In this document: piece by piece, positions 22,001-33,397 of the stretch | Position numbering within the stretch: position 1 is the stretch's first letter | How the letters are laid out: each line of letters opens with the position of its first letter | Source: Spizellomyces punctatus DAOM BR117 | Taxonomy: Eukaryota; Chytridiomycota; Chytridiomycetes; Spizellomycetales; Spizellomycetaceae | DNA: 64,000 bases | Direction of reading: 5' to 3' | NCBI RefSeq assembly: GCF_000182565.1 | Contig: NW_015971554.1 | Location: 35,819-99,818 of the forward strand | Notes under the pieces: generated by a model | Told to the model about the DNA's origin: nothing | Seen by the model: only the letters and a program-made list of their open reading frames with translations | The model's database searches: none | Position numbers and translations under genes: made by a program

Positions 22001-24433
22001 ATCAAATGACGTCTGCACGCGCATATAATCGCGCGGTGTTGAGAGCAGCTTCTCAGACCACGGGGTACCGGCAGCCAAGTGAAACAATGTTTTTGGTGTA
22101 CTGTCTCGGCTCAGTGGGTGGGTGCCAATCCGTTGCTCCGAACAGAGGGGTAATGAAGAACTGGTGTGGCTGGAGCCAGGGTCACTATTTTAAGTTCCAG
22201 ATGACTCAAAATGGGTAGACAGACGTTTTTTCAAGGGCAATGTGGATCCTCTTACCAATGCTTTGGTGCGCTCCCACGGCTCTTCGGTGTAGGCGATGTG
22301 GGAGACGTAGCCAGAAATACATTTCGCTTGGTGGTCGGGGTTGTCCTCTGAGTCACTGACGAAGCTTCCTGGACTGATTTTGCCGGTGTCGACGTGGGCG
22401 TGCGCGGATCATCGTAGATCAATGATAAATCCTCCAGTTCTTCTTCTTCCTCGCGTTGCAAATCCTGCGGTTCGGAATCTCGATCCTCTCCACCATCCTC
22501 AAAGTTTTCCCGCTGGAACTGATCCGGCCAAGCCTGGTCAATCATCTCATCTTCATCCTGACCATTCGCCATCCAATCAAGGATCTCAGCAGCCTCTTTT
22601 TCTCCTTGAGACTAGAAGGGATTACTTTATATTCCGTCCTACGTACTCTAATCCAATATTAGAGACATCTACATACCTGTTGGGAGGGAAACGCTTGTGT
22701 TATCCTGTCGATATCTACTTCGATCTCCACGTCATCAAATAACTGCGAGTAGTCTTGCGCTGATAAGCTGTTACCCGCATGAACAGGTGACGACTGTAAC
22801 TGTTGCTCCTTCCTACTAGCATCATCACCGGACTCTATGGGTCGGACTCTATCAGCTCGGACAGCGGGAACTGATTGAAAGGCAGTGAGCACGTCGTCCA
22901 TTAGCGCAGAGACAGACTGCTGAACAGATCGTGCTTGTCCATTCGCTTTTCTATGTTCATCCAGCTCCCCACATGCGCGACGAATCTGGTCACGCAGTCG
23001 CTCTTCATTGCTCCAAGGGGAGTATGGGAGTCGTTCACCAAATGGAGTTGCATTCATTGACAAGTTCGCCTCTAAACCCTTGGCCAGCCGCCGGTCGCGC
23101 TCATCCTAAATACACGGTGAGCAGAGAGCGGTAGCCTTTTGCTTTAAAGTAGGGGAGGACCTCCCGTTACCTGCCAAATCGCAGCTAATGATGGAACAAG
23201 TTTGGTGTCTTCCAGGTTTAACTGGCCCTTTGCAATATCTACAAGTGCAGTTGCTGGTCGCTCTTCTATTGTATGGCGATTCAAGATATCCGTCACCCAT
23301 GTATCTAGTTCCAATTCGCAATAGCTCTGCCGCCTTATCCCGTAACGTGAGGGCCACTTGTATCGACCGTCGAGGTGCTCGTCCTTAAAAATTTGGGTTC
23401 CGCTCAGTGGAATAAGGGGATGCTCTCCACGGGAAATATCTATACTTCTTCCCAATTAGTTTACTACGCTCAAGCCGAATGTGCGATGGTTCTCCCCACT
23501 TACCCAGTATAGGCATCCGAAATCTTGCATCAGCCAATCGCATAAAATCCATGCCGTAGAGATTGTAATCAATGAAGAATTGGTGAAGGTAGGGTATATG
23601 GGCTTCAAAAGGTTGAAAGGCCTTTCCTAGAACACTTCCACTTTCCAATATCGCGACTATCCTATTGACCAAATTAGGATTGAGGGTTTTATAGGAGTTA
23701 AAGAGATGATAAAGCAAAGAAGCCAAAGGGAAAGACAAAACAAACGAAAAGACCACTAATTTTGTGAAGAAGGATATAGATTGATTTTGAGAAAGAATTG
23801 GTATTCGGCATGGAATCCGTAAAAAGGAATGCCTTTAACAAGTATAATGGATGCAATGTACAGGCTCTTTCCGGTGTTTCGCTGATTTTGGCCAAGAGCG
23901 AGGGCAGTGGCATGATTCAGACTCGTGCCAAGCTTATGAATATAGAGCCGTACTATGTAACCAAGGATGTGAGAAAGGGGGGGATTTGTCTACCCGCAGT
24001 TTGTCTGGCTGTATCTGCATATTTACCTCCTTGCGGGTCAAGTGGCCCGTCATAGGGAATATAGATATATGGATAGGCCTAGCAAGGAGCGCAATTCAGA
24101 AGTATTAGACATCTCTTTTTACTCTTGCACAAGTATATAACGAGCGGAAACGAGCTCTGCTCATTCTGGCGCCTCCTCAAGGTTTTTTTGTAGTTTTTCA
24201 TTTGTAGTTACCTGATGTACATGGACACAGGCCTTCTGACCATTTTCAGTAACACCAAATATGCGAATAATGGGAACTTTAAACCCCTTGGCTCCCGGGG
24301 CGGAAAACTGCGTTGCGCAATGATCTGTGAGTGGATTCGGGTACGCCAGATAGTGATCTAGAGTGATGATCCGAATCGATATCAGTGGTTCCAGAGGTCG
24401 TGCATTATCCTCAGCTCTATGCAGCGGTTCCAT
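16036..24433 (-). CDS. REV3: DNA polymerase zeta catalytic subunit Rev3
   Basis: B-family translesion polymerase. The largest gene here, with about 20 exons. N-terminus: ISIRIITLDHYLAYPNP, KVPIIRIFGVTENGQKACVH, then AYPYIYIPYDGPLD, HKLGTSLNHATALAL, SIILVKGIPFYGFHAEYQFF, and FQPFEAHIPYLHQFFIDYNL with YGMDFMRLADARFRMP. A long disordered Ser/Asp/Pro-rich exon (20105-22087, about 660 aa) ends in the conserved FAPPPSADELVLSLATYD and EPHFSNPLDVPPRPKVFAG block. The polymerase core shows LVLDFQSLYPSVMIAYNY (motif A, about 18215-18275), TYGYTGASFSGRMPC (motif B, about 17695), and VVYGDTDSLFVYLP (motif C with both metal Asp, about 17505). The C-terminal module keeps two Cys clusters, HCLVCHEL...ICGSC and CRSC...LDCPVYY, the zinc finger and the Fe-S type cluster that binds Pol31/Pol32. 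Exon joins in 17100-19900 were not all solved. The gene looks intact. Confidence 0.95.
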
Positions 24434-24670
24434 TCTTGAAAATGGTGCACGACAACTGTGGGATGGAGAAAGATGCGCCGGTCATTTTCCCATGACCGCG
24501 ATCTGGGGACATGCTTTGGTCGGCATGTCTGTCAATCGGATGATCACGTGGCTTTCCAGATATCAAGGCTGCTATTTATTCGATGCAAATCATCGTTTAA
24601 TTGGAGGATGGTCAAAAAGCAAGTATCGTATCTTGCTGTTGTCCATTAGTTTATAATATAAGAATGTCCT

Positions 24671-25208
24671 TTAACGTGCCCAATCCTTTTCTGGAGGTTC
24701 TCCCATTGCTTTGAGCTTTGCGTTCTGCTCGTCCATAAACTTCCTATACGGACCTCTCATGACAGGAGGCAAATCTAAAGGTTCATTGAACCACCAATTA
24801 GGTTCGGCTCGGATCGCTTGCACTTCACGAGAGAGGCGGTTTACTATCCAGAAAGCAAAACACATAAGACCTTGACGGTAACAAAAGAAATAGCACGAAT
24901 TGCTACATACTTTTCGTTCCCCATGCAAGATCCACTTGATAGGCCACTAGCGCGGTAAAGGCTGTCACAGGCAGTATTGCCAGAGCTGGCTTACGTCCCA
25001 TAGCCTTTTGCAGTCCCGCCAAGCCAATTATTGTCACCGCGGTGCCTGACATCCAGTAAACCCTGTCTCGGGTAGCAGCAATATTCATCGCAAGTTGTCT
25101 ATCGCGTTGCTCTTTGTTCTGCTTTATCGCAGCGACTTGTTGCATCATTAGGGCATCTTTGGCCTTGTCGATGGCAGGACTGGTGATGCTTGATACGAGG
25201 GAGCCCAT
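24671..25208 (-). CDS. PLGRKT: PLGRKT-like mitochondrial/plasma membrane protein
   Basis: Homologue of the animal plasminogen receptor (KT)/C9orf46 family. Two exons joined across an intron of about 70 bp near 24845-24910. The start at 25208 (MGSLVSSIT...) follows an in-frame upstream ATG at 25256. Family marks: a charged N-terminal helix with KEQRDRQLAMNIAATRDRVY, two hydrophobic segments (WMSGTAVTIIGLAGL and PALAILPVTAFTALVAYQ), and the signature AYQVDLAWGT, which matches TYQYDLGYGT in the animal protein. After the second helix comes LSREVQAIRAEPNWWF and a tail ending PPEKDWAR. The animal protein ends in Lys, the plasminogen-binding residue; this one ends in Arg. Its role in a fungus is unknown, and a mitochondrial function is more likely than plasminogen binding. 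Confidence 0.85.
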
Positions 25209-25393
25209 CGTGGAGGTGAAGAGTTTTGGGACACGGATTGGTGAAAACACATCCAAAGTCGTTTCAACCCGCGGGCAGATTACGGAGCGTGGCTAAGTCA
25301 GCCGCATTGCTGGAACACTTGGAACTCTTGGATCATACCATGACTGTGCCACCATTGGCAAACTCCGCTTCGTCTGGAAACCTTTGAAGGTCG

Positions 25394-28300
25394 ATGGTTT
25401 GCCATTTCGAAATGGACCAGCTTTCGGCACCATCCAATTTAAAAAAGAGTCCTTCAAGCATTATACAGAATGCTTCAAAATATAAAAACATATTCTCATC
25501 GACGCCAACAAAAACGCTATACACGCATCTCAAGATAGACGGAACTGCAACAACGAAACTCAAGGTTTAGAGTTGCTGCTCTCTCCGGACTGATACTCGG
25601 ATAGAAAACTGATCTCCACTCCTCCAGTGCAATGAATTGTTCTTTTCAGTGCCTTTTGGCACTGGGAGTATCGGAGTATTTCCAATTCCACGTACTTCCG
25701 TTGTGGAAACCATCAAAATCGAAAGCTCTGCACCGCTGTTACTGCGTAAATACCTCCTTGCTAGAGCAATTCTTGTCCAGTTCCTAACCAATCTATACTC
25801 GAAAAAGTCCATGGAAGACAATTACAGGACTATGAATTTTCTCCGCTTGAGCCGACCATTATTGCCTCTTCAACTCGGTCAGATGGTGTCGTGCGGCTGT
25901 GGAAAATACCAACAGATATTAGTACGCATCCAGTTGGCAGAGAAATAGATGCTGCAACCATATATTTGGCTGCACATGAAAGGAAAGTGGAGTTGATAAA
26001 GTTTCATCCAACTGTCGGCAACATCTTGGCCACAAGTTCAGCGTAAGTGTGAGCCAAGCGGTCATGCCGATGTTTGCAGTTTGGCATACAATAGTTGCTT
26101 GGAGTGCGAGGCAGTGTCTCAGAATTACTTTGCTTTCTTCAAGTGACTCTACGATCCGTCTGTGGGACATTGAACACATGCAAGATCGACTAGCGCTGAC
26201 TTGTCCCAACGACACCGTAGCGCAAAGTATCAGCTTCGACTACTGTGGGGACATGGTAACCGCGATCACTTCTGCGGGAGTTCTTGTGGTGTACGATCCC
26301 CGCGCAAGCACCGATCCCGTCTACACCACGCAAGCAGATCATGTAGCCTCCAAACCCTGTCGAACTTGTTGGCTTGCGCCCGATCCCACTGTTGTGACAA
26401 CGGGCTTCAACAAGCAGAGTGCCCGTGAGATTGCGGTCTGGGACACAAGAAGCTTGCAAAAACCCATTCAGGTGCTCGAGACTACGGGAACCGGTGTCGG
26501 GGTACTGCAGCCGTTTTGGGATCCTGCTCTCCCGTTAGTGTACTTTGGGTCGAAAGGCGAGGGCATAAGGGTGTACGAGTTAATGGAAGGGACGTTGAAA
26601 TATGTAAATGCTGTAAAGGTCGAAAAACAAGCGGTGAGCAATGCAATGAGAAGTTCCGAATGTTTAATCCATCCGACCCTGATCCATTCCGTAGACAGCG
26701 GTAGAACTTCTGCCTAAACCCCTTTGTGATAGTCGGAAATGCGAAATCGCCAGATTCTTGAGACTAGGGTATGTGATTTGGGATGGACTCTGGGTTAGAC
26801 AAGTTCTTGCCTACTTATTCGTCCCGACAGTACGGACAACGCGGTAGAAACAACCTCCATTCATGTGCCACGAGTTGACGGCGAAAAGACCTTTCAAGCC
26901 GATTTATACCCGCCAATACCTATAGTCAACCCGGCAGCGAGCTCCCATCAATGGTTTGATGCCGGTGATTCCATCGAACCGATGATGGTTGATGTGGTCG
27001 CCCCTGAGCCTGTTCAGGTGACGGTAATTTCAGCGCCGGACGACGAGGACGTGTTGAAATTTCAAACAAAGGGAAGTGGCCCAACAGTTGAAGAATTGCT
27101 ATTGCAAAGGAAAGACACTCTTCGACGGCAGAGTACGCAAATACGTCGCGCTCCAACTGCAAAATCTCATCCCATCAGCCGATCAAGTTCAGGTGCTTCG
27201 CTGTCGGCCCTGGGATCCACGCAATCTGAACCTTCTCAAGCTACTACTACCGTTTATCTAGACGGAACAATCGATATTGAGCGCAGAGGGTGGTTTGGAA
27301 CCGTATGGGAGCGGCACTATCTTTCGCTGAAAAAATCACGTCTGTACGTGGGTTTGGATCAGGACGCAGAAATGCCCCTGTATTTTATTCCCTTGGCCAG
27401 CATTCGAAAGCTTGATGTGTTCAGTCTTGGGCCAGATAGGGGGGATGGATCACATCATCTGGGACTCGTTATTGAGACTTCAGAAAGGGTCTGGAGGTTC
27501 AAGGCCGGGTCAAAACCAGAACGGGATATGTGGTTCAATACGTTGACATCCCTGCTAACGGTTCAGGGATCGCTTGGCGTGAGTAGTGCTCCACTCCCTT
27601 CATTACCGAAGAAAGAGTCGCAGACTCGGTTGGCGAATCGGTCGTCGACTCTGGTCGTCGGAAATAGGGAAGGGGCATCTTTGATTGGAAATATACAGTG
27701 TCTCATCTCCAGCGGTCCAAGTTCGAGGCCTAGTAAACCCACTTGGACTGCACGCTTTGCCGTGCTGGATGAAGAAGGTCTCCTTCACTTGTACCCACCA
27801 GACATAAAAGCATATACCGAAAATAAGCCGCCCCTCGAAAGCTTCAACCTTAGTGCAGCAATCTCTGTGAGGCTGGCTGACTTGTCATCAGACACAACCC
27901 CACTTGACCTACTTGCTGACAGTCAGATACACACCAGCAACCTCACATGCTTCCAAATAAACACCACAAAGCGTAAATTATTGTTTCGGTCGCGAAATGC
28001 ACATGAAGCAGCGAATTGGGTCTTGCAAATTCGGAGGGTGGTCGTCAGCAAGGGATTTGTTCCCGCCAAGGAGATTGTGAGCGACGACGTTCTTGAGGGT
28101 TGGGTGGAAGTAAAAAGTGGAGGTGAGCGGGTTAAACTCGCTCCTCGGAGATATTGGTTGGAAGTGATTGATGGGACCTTCTATTATTTTGATGAAAGGA
28201 CCAGTACGTCGGCTAGTAGCGTTATCCCTGCGAGCGCATTTGATGACATTAGTAACGATGAAGCAATCGCAAGTACATCCGGTGCTCATCAGATTCTCGA

Positions 28301-31132
28301 TACCGCATCGTTTGTCCTGCACTTTATTCCGGATGTCACCTGCATTCACGTAACATCATCCATCGACAAGCGCAATGCATGGGTCGACGGCCTTTCCCGC
28401 ATTCGAATGGCATCATACGATCTCCTCGGACGGATAGGCTTAAATACGGACAATATCCTTCGAGACGACATGGCGAAAGCGAAAGCTGATGAACAACGCG
28501 GGGTGGATTTGAAAGATGAAGCGGATCGCGTGGAATTCGTTGACGAAAAGAGGATTGAAAGGGGGGAACAAAAGGTCCTTATTGGAGTCTATGGGAAGGT
28601 GAAATTGGTAATATCCGGCATACATTGTAACGTGAGGAGCCTAAAAGCAGATGGGGCTTTTGTACTAGATACGGGTATGTATGCCACGAACCTTGTGCTT
28701 GCCAAACGGCTTGCCTAACGAGGTCAATAATGTTCTTTCCCATAGGAATGACCATCTACCACTGGAATGGTCCAGCGTCATCTCGCGTCTGTCGTGCACG
28801 CGCGATGGACGTTGCAACAAGGATTCGAAAGCTTCGGGCAAACCGTCCTCGTGTACTTCTTGTTGAGCCTGACGATAAGGAGCTCATGACAGTTTTTTTC
28901 AATCATCTTGGCGCTTCATTGCCTATACAATCACCCTTTCCTCCTAGTGATGGAAATATTTCAGCTCTTATTCGGGTTTTCAAGATTGTCGATTCAGATT
29001 TGCGTCGGAGAAAAGTGAAATTTATATACCAAGGAGGAAGTCCAAGTCGGAAAATGTTAGAAAGTGAAAAGGTGTTTATAGTTTTGGCTGCAAGCGAAGT
29101 CTTCCTCTGGATTGGATGTAAGGCCGGTAGTGAGGAGAGGGCGCTGGGATCGGTAGTGGCAAGAAGAGCAGCAAGATGGATAAGAGACTCATTGAATGAG
29201 GGAGCTGTTCTGGTGAGGAAGGAGTACGAGGAAAGAGAATCAGCTATATGGAAGGTGCAATTCGCGACTGCTCTCCATTTCAATCCTTGAATTCACCATA
29301 CAAATGCTATCATATCCAAACAGGAAAAGTTTATCGACTATGAAGGATCCCTTCCTATCAGTATGCGCATTGATGTGGAAACAAAGGGTAACATTGCGCC
29401 AGCTCTCGAGCAACCACCCATCTCTATTCCCTCGCTGCTCGCTCGCTCTCCGCTGCCCGCGCACCTGATCGCACTGCCGGAAACCACCCAATGTGGCCGT
29501 CTCAGCATTTATCGCGTTGAGAACTTTGTCCGACATCCCATTCCCACCGCACTTCAAGGCCAATTCTTTCGATCGGAAAGCTACGTCTCTCTCTACTCTT
29601 ATAGGCCTCCCACAAGCGGCGTGGAGAAATGTATCAGTTACTTTTGGCAGGGAGGTCTGAGTTCCGTTACTCAGAAAGGAACGAGTGCATTGATGACGAT
29701 TGAATTGAGCGACGGGATTGCGGGTGACGTACAGCATATCAGAGTTGTCGAGGGCAAGGGTGAGTCTTCCCAACCTTGTTGTATTGCAAAATCTGGTAAT
29801 AATTTAGGCAAATCCGATACTGCGTCGGCGGTGCAGAGCCTAAGCACTTGTGCCTTCTTTTTGGAGAGCTCGGTTTTGTGATTCGGTTGGGTTCTCCGCC
29901 TGGAAAGCAGGTAGCCGAAACCGATCCTCTCATCTTTGACATACGTGAGTGCTATGAAGGCATATGTAAAGCTATTGAAACAGAATCTGCCGGTATGCTG
30001 TGCTTTGAATTCAGCGCATTTGTTCCTCTTGATCTGACTTCCAGTAGACCTTACCCTCAATAGCAACCATTGTTATCTCATCCTTTTTCCTGCAATATCT
30101 TATATCTGGACCGGTCAGCACTCGCTTTTGTCTGAACGAACGTTTGCGGAGCAGGTGGCGCAACGTTACTGTGTCAAAGGGACAAAGCATATTCCTGTCA
30201 AAGAGAGCGATATACTACCTAAGGCGCTGCAAGATTTGCTAGGTCAGCATCATATTTCAATCCGGCCTACAACAAGCTTGGACAGAAGATATCTTGCCAG
30301 GCTGTTCTCATGCTCATCTGGGAGTGGAGTGGTCCAGGTAGGTCCAGTCTCAAACGCATGTCTAGGAAGTACAAAACCTGCCTTTTCTCCGCTTGGATGA
30401 TCTTTAACAAGGTTTTCCTTGCATCAGATTGAGGAAATCCCACTATTTGTCCAGGAAGACCTCGACCCCAATATTGTCCATATATTGGATACATTCTCAA
30501 CTATATTTGTACGGTTCGGTACTTCCGCTAAGGTCAATGAAAAGATCATTGGCATGGAAACTGCACTGGTAAGTCCTCCGTTCCCAAAGCACACAAACAG
30601 GACAGCTTTATGATTTTTGAAATGGGTCTGAAGCAATACCTCGAGCAATCTACACTCCATGACAAGCAACGGACAGCGCTGCTCGTTACCTTTGCACATC
30701 AAGAGCCCGCTGACTTCACCAGACACTTTTATGGATGGACCAGACAAAAGATTCCAAAGGACAAGGTACGACCTGGCCCAAGTTCCTGAGGCACTCTAAA
30801 TTGAGAGTATAACACTCTCGTTGCGCCCAGAGGGATCTCCCCAAAAAGACACGTCCCCTTCCTGAGGTTCTGGCAGAATACAATCGCGAAACGTACCCGC
30901 TTGAGGTGTTGCTCAGTGAGCATCTACCTGAACATTTGGACCCCACTAAACTGGAGGTACTAAATGTTGCCATGTTTTTTTTAATGATTTGCTGGCAGCT
31001 CATAGTTTTCTTGTCTAGATGTACCTATCGGAGGAAGACTTTGAGGCGTTATTTAAAATGCAAAAAGGCGAATATGTATCACTACAGCCGTGGAAGCGTG
31101 AAAAAGTGAAGAAGCAGGTTGGAGTGTTCTAA
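25394..31132 (+). CDS. Villidin-like protein: coronin-type propeller + 3 PH + gelsolin repeats + villin headpiece
   Basis: A very large actin-associated protein, about 1,600 residues in about 16 exons. Order of parts: N-terminal coronin block ASKYKNIFSS; WD40 blades 25590-26850 (IIASSTRSDGVVRLWKIP, IKFHPTVGNILATSS, GFNKQSAREIAVWDTRSLQ, GVLQPFWDPALPLVYFGSKG) with the coronin ending KCEIARFLRL...HVPRV and FQADLYPPIP; then three PH domains at about 27255-27575 (RRGWFGTVWERHYLSLKK), 27680-28060 and 28095-28410. Gelsolin-like domains follow: about 28595-28960 (GAFVLDTG then MTIYHWNGPASSR), 28965-29195 (KVFIVLAASEVFLWIGCKA), 29480-29930, 30050-30250 (NHCYLILFPAISYIWTG) and 30300-30770 (TFSTIFVRFGTSA). 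The end is a villin headpiece, MYLSEEDFEALFKMQKGEY then WKREKVKKQVGVF. The order equals Dictyostelium villidin. One junction, about 25745-25838, could not be joined in frame by eye. Confidence 0.9.
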
Positions 31133-31678
31133 AGCGGAATGTAACTCACTGGCAAAGCAAAAAGCCATTGGATAAAATGTACTTAGAATGATTTTCTTAT
31201 CGCATCTTGACCCTCCCGCCTACATATTCCATAATAGTATTGTTACAATTCTTGGTGACTTTGACCCTCAACATGAATGCCTTGGCCAAGAATGCCTTGG
31301 CCAACGCCTTGGCTTTCTGTGCCCGTCGATGGCCCCCAAAACGCGCGCGCGGGGACGACGCACGCCCTGGCTGAAGTTGACACTCGGCATATTGACGTAT
31401 CCTGCGCTCTGGCACCATGTGAATTGCAAGTGCCCCTAACCAAAGGGAAATTGGACGTCAAGCACGAGCGAACGCTTGTTTATCGACCTGCCATTTTCTG
31501 CCAAAAGGTGGCCAAGGACGTCATCAAACCTTTTAAAATGTCCATGACATGTACAGAGCGAGGAATTGCCAAGGCATGTCAAACCTTGTCAAGGTTACCT
31601 TGTATTCCATATAAAAGGCAGCTGGTGCTTCAAAAGACTTGAACCCAGACATCCACTCCAACGTTGTTGATTGTTAAG
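31133..31678. promoter_or_regulatory. Upstream region of the BBE oxidoreductase with CCTTGG-type motif cluster and TATA box
   Basis: About 545 bp between the villidin stop and the BBE start. A TATA box, TATAAAAGG, lies at 31610-31618, about 60 bp before the ATG. Upstream, the palindromic word CCTTGG/CCAAGG recurs: three times within 31280-31315 (gccttggcc, gccttggcc, gccttgg) and again near 31510 and 31568, with the related ccttgtcaaggttaccttg at about 31583-31602. A long open frame through here (31277-31642) has no coding look. A role as activator sites is inference. Confidence 0.5.
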
Positions 31679-33397
31679 ATGCAAGCCTTGTCTATGCTTC
31701 ACGTTTTCTTTGTATTATTGGCTACATGCCTCCTCCATTCATTTGCAGCACCACATTCTAAGAAGAACTGTCGCTGTCTTCCAGCTGATGAATGTTGGCC
31801 CTCGCCTAGCATTTGGTCCGCCTTCAATGCAACAATCAATGGTGCCCTCATCAAACTCCTACCACCTGGCGCTGTCTGCCACGATCCGTATTACGACCAA
31901 GAAGCATGTTCCGTTGCAAAAGCCCAATGGTATAATCCCTCTTGGCGTTCGGATCAGCCGGGGGCCATGGTTGATCCCAGCTGGGAAGGCACGAATCGCA
32001 CAGAAACATGCTCTGTGACCACAGACAGAGCCACCCCTTGCGGACAGGGAAACGTGCCAACATACGCGGTAGTCGCGACGACGAGCCAGCAAATCAGCCT
32101 TGCCGTCCGTTTCGCCGATAAATACCGGTTACGGCTGGTGGTTAAGAACACTGGCCATGAATTTAGGGGGAAGAGCAGTGTACCTGACGCTCTGTCTATC
32201 TGGGTCCACCACCTGAAAGCCATAACTTTTTCTGACAATTTCGTGCCGGCGGGATGCAGGGGAAACGGCAATACCGCTGTCACCGTTGGAGCAGGCGCTC
32301 AATGGGGGGAGGTATATAAAGCTGCAGATCAAAGGGGATTAGCCGTAGTTGGAGGACAAAATCCGACAGTGGGAGCATCCGGTGGTTACATTCAGGGCGG
32401 AGGTCACAGTGCACTGAGTCCCTATAAAGGATTAGCGGCTGATCTCGTATTGCAGTACACAGTTGTTACGGCGAAGGGCAAGGAAGTGACGGTTAACGCA
32501 TGCCAAAACTCGGACCTGTTTTGGGCTCTGCGAGGTGGAGGTGGTGGCACATTTGGAGTAGTGACAAGCACAACCTTCACAACATTTCCTACTCCCCCGC
32601 AAATTGTGGCAGGAATTACTGCGACATCGAATTCCTCCACTGATTTTGAGACATTCGTTGGCGACTTGACTGCTGAGTTCCCGCGACTCTCGGATGCGGG
32701 ATGGGCAGGGTACCTGTACTATGCCGGCAATAACTTTCTCGGAGCGTTTTTAAATCTTGCAAACGGAACGTCAGCGGCATCAGAGTCCCTGGCCTTTTTG
32801 ACCAACTATAAGAGAACCCGTCCTTCCTCGGAAGTCAACGTCGATGTACAAATTCTGACCCTCCCTTCGTTCTACGCATACTTCAACCTCACCTTCAATA
32901 TGCAGACTCTCCCAATGCCCGGATCAAACGAAAGCTCCCCTGCTCCGGATCCGAATGACGGTTCCTCCTCCCTTGTGACCAGCCGTCTTATCCCTCGGGA
33001 CGCGTTTTTACAATCGCCGGAGAAGGTTGCAAAGGCATTCACAAGCATGAAAGCGCCGTCAACTATTCTTATCCTTCACCTGGTTGCAGGAGGAGCGGTA
33101 GCACGCTATCCCCCGGACCACATTGCTGCGCATCCGGGATGGCGTAATACACTTTTGCATGTCGTGGCAGTATTCCCCACTAGTGGGACACCGCTTTGGG
33201 AGATTGCTGGACCAAAACCTGCTGCATACTTGAATGAAGCCGACGCTACCGAGGATATCTGGAAACAGCTGTTTTGGGGTGATCACTACGATAGGTTAAA
33301 GAAAATTAAGGACAAGGTTGATTCAAAAGGTCTATTTTTTTGCACGAGATGCGTGGGAAGCGATGAATGGTCTGAAGATGGTAACTGCCGGATATAG
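31679..33397 (+). CDS. Secreted FAD-linked oxidase, berberine-bridge-enzyme-like (PCMH + BBE)
   Basis: Flavin oxidase of the BBE-like/VAO family, which oxidises carbohydrates, alcohols or phenolic alkaloid-like compounds with oxygen. One uninterrupted exon of about 572 residues. I chose ATG 31679 because it opens a typical signal peptide (LHVFFVLLATCLLHSFAAP). The FAD-binding domain shows VPTYAVVATTSQQISLAVRF, VVKNTGHEFRGKS (the His that usually links to FAD), VTVGAGAQWGEVY and GGQNPTVGASGGYIQGGGHS. The second covalent Cys found in plant BBEs is absent from that last motif, so a single His link is expected. Further blocks are FWALRGGGGGTFGVVTS and a C-terminal NEADATEDIWKQLFWGDHYD, the BBE domain. 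Several N-glycosylation sites (NAT, NRT, NLT, NGT) fit secretion. Substrate unknown. It is the only long intronless enzyme in the window. Confidence 0.92.
   Translation: MQALSMLHVFFVLLATCLLHSFAAPHSKKNCRCLPADECWPSPSIWSAFNATINGALIKLLPPGAVCHDPYYDQEACSVAKAQWYNPSWRSDQPGAMVDPSWEGTNRTETCSVTTDRATPCGQGNVPTYAVVATTSQQISLAVRFADKYRLRLVVKNTGHEFRGKSSVPDALSIWVHHLKAITFSDNFVPAGCRGNGNTAVTVGAGAQWGEVYKAADQRGLAVVGGQNPTVGASGGYIQGGGHSALSPYKGLAADLVLQYTVVTAKGKEVTVNACQNSDLFWALRGGGGGTFGVVTSTTFTTFPTPPQIVAGITATSNSSTDFETFVGDLTAEFPRLSDAGWAGYLYYAGNNFLGAFLNLANGTSAASESLAFLTNYKRTRPSSEVNVDVQILTLPSFYAYFNLTFNMQTLPMPGSNESSPAPDPNDGSSSLVTSRLIPRDAFLQSPEKVAKAFTSMKAPSTILILHLVAGGAVARYPPDHIAAHPGWRNTLLHVVAVFPTSGTPLWEIAGPKPAAYLNEADATEDIWKQLFWGDHYDRLKKIKDKVDSKGLFFCTRCVGSDEWSEDGNCRI

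Noticed and set aside
31277-31642. 121-codon plus-strand frame upstream of the BBE gene
   Set aside because: Covers the TATA box and the motif cluster, has no domain, and is best explained as promoter sequence.
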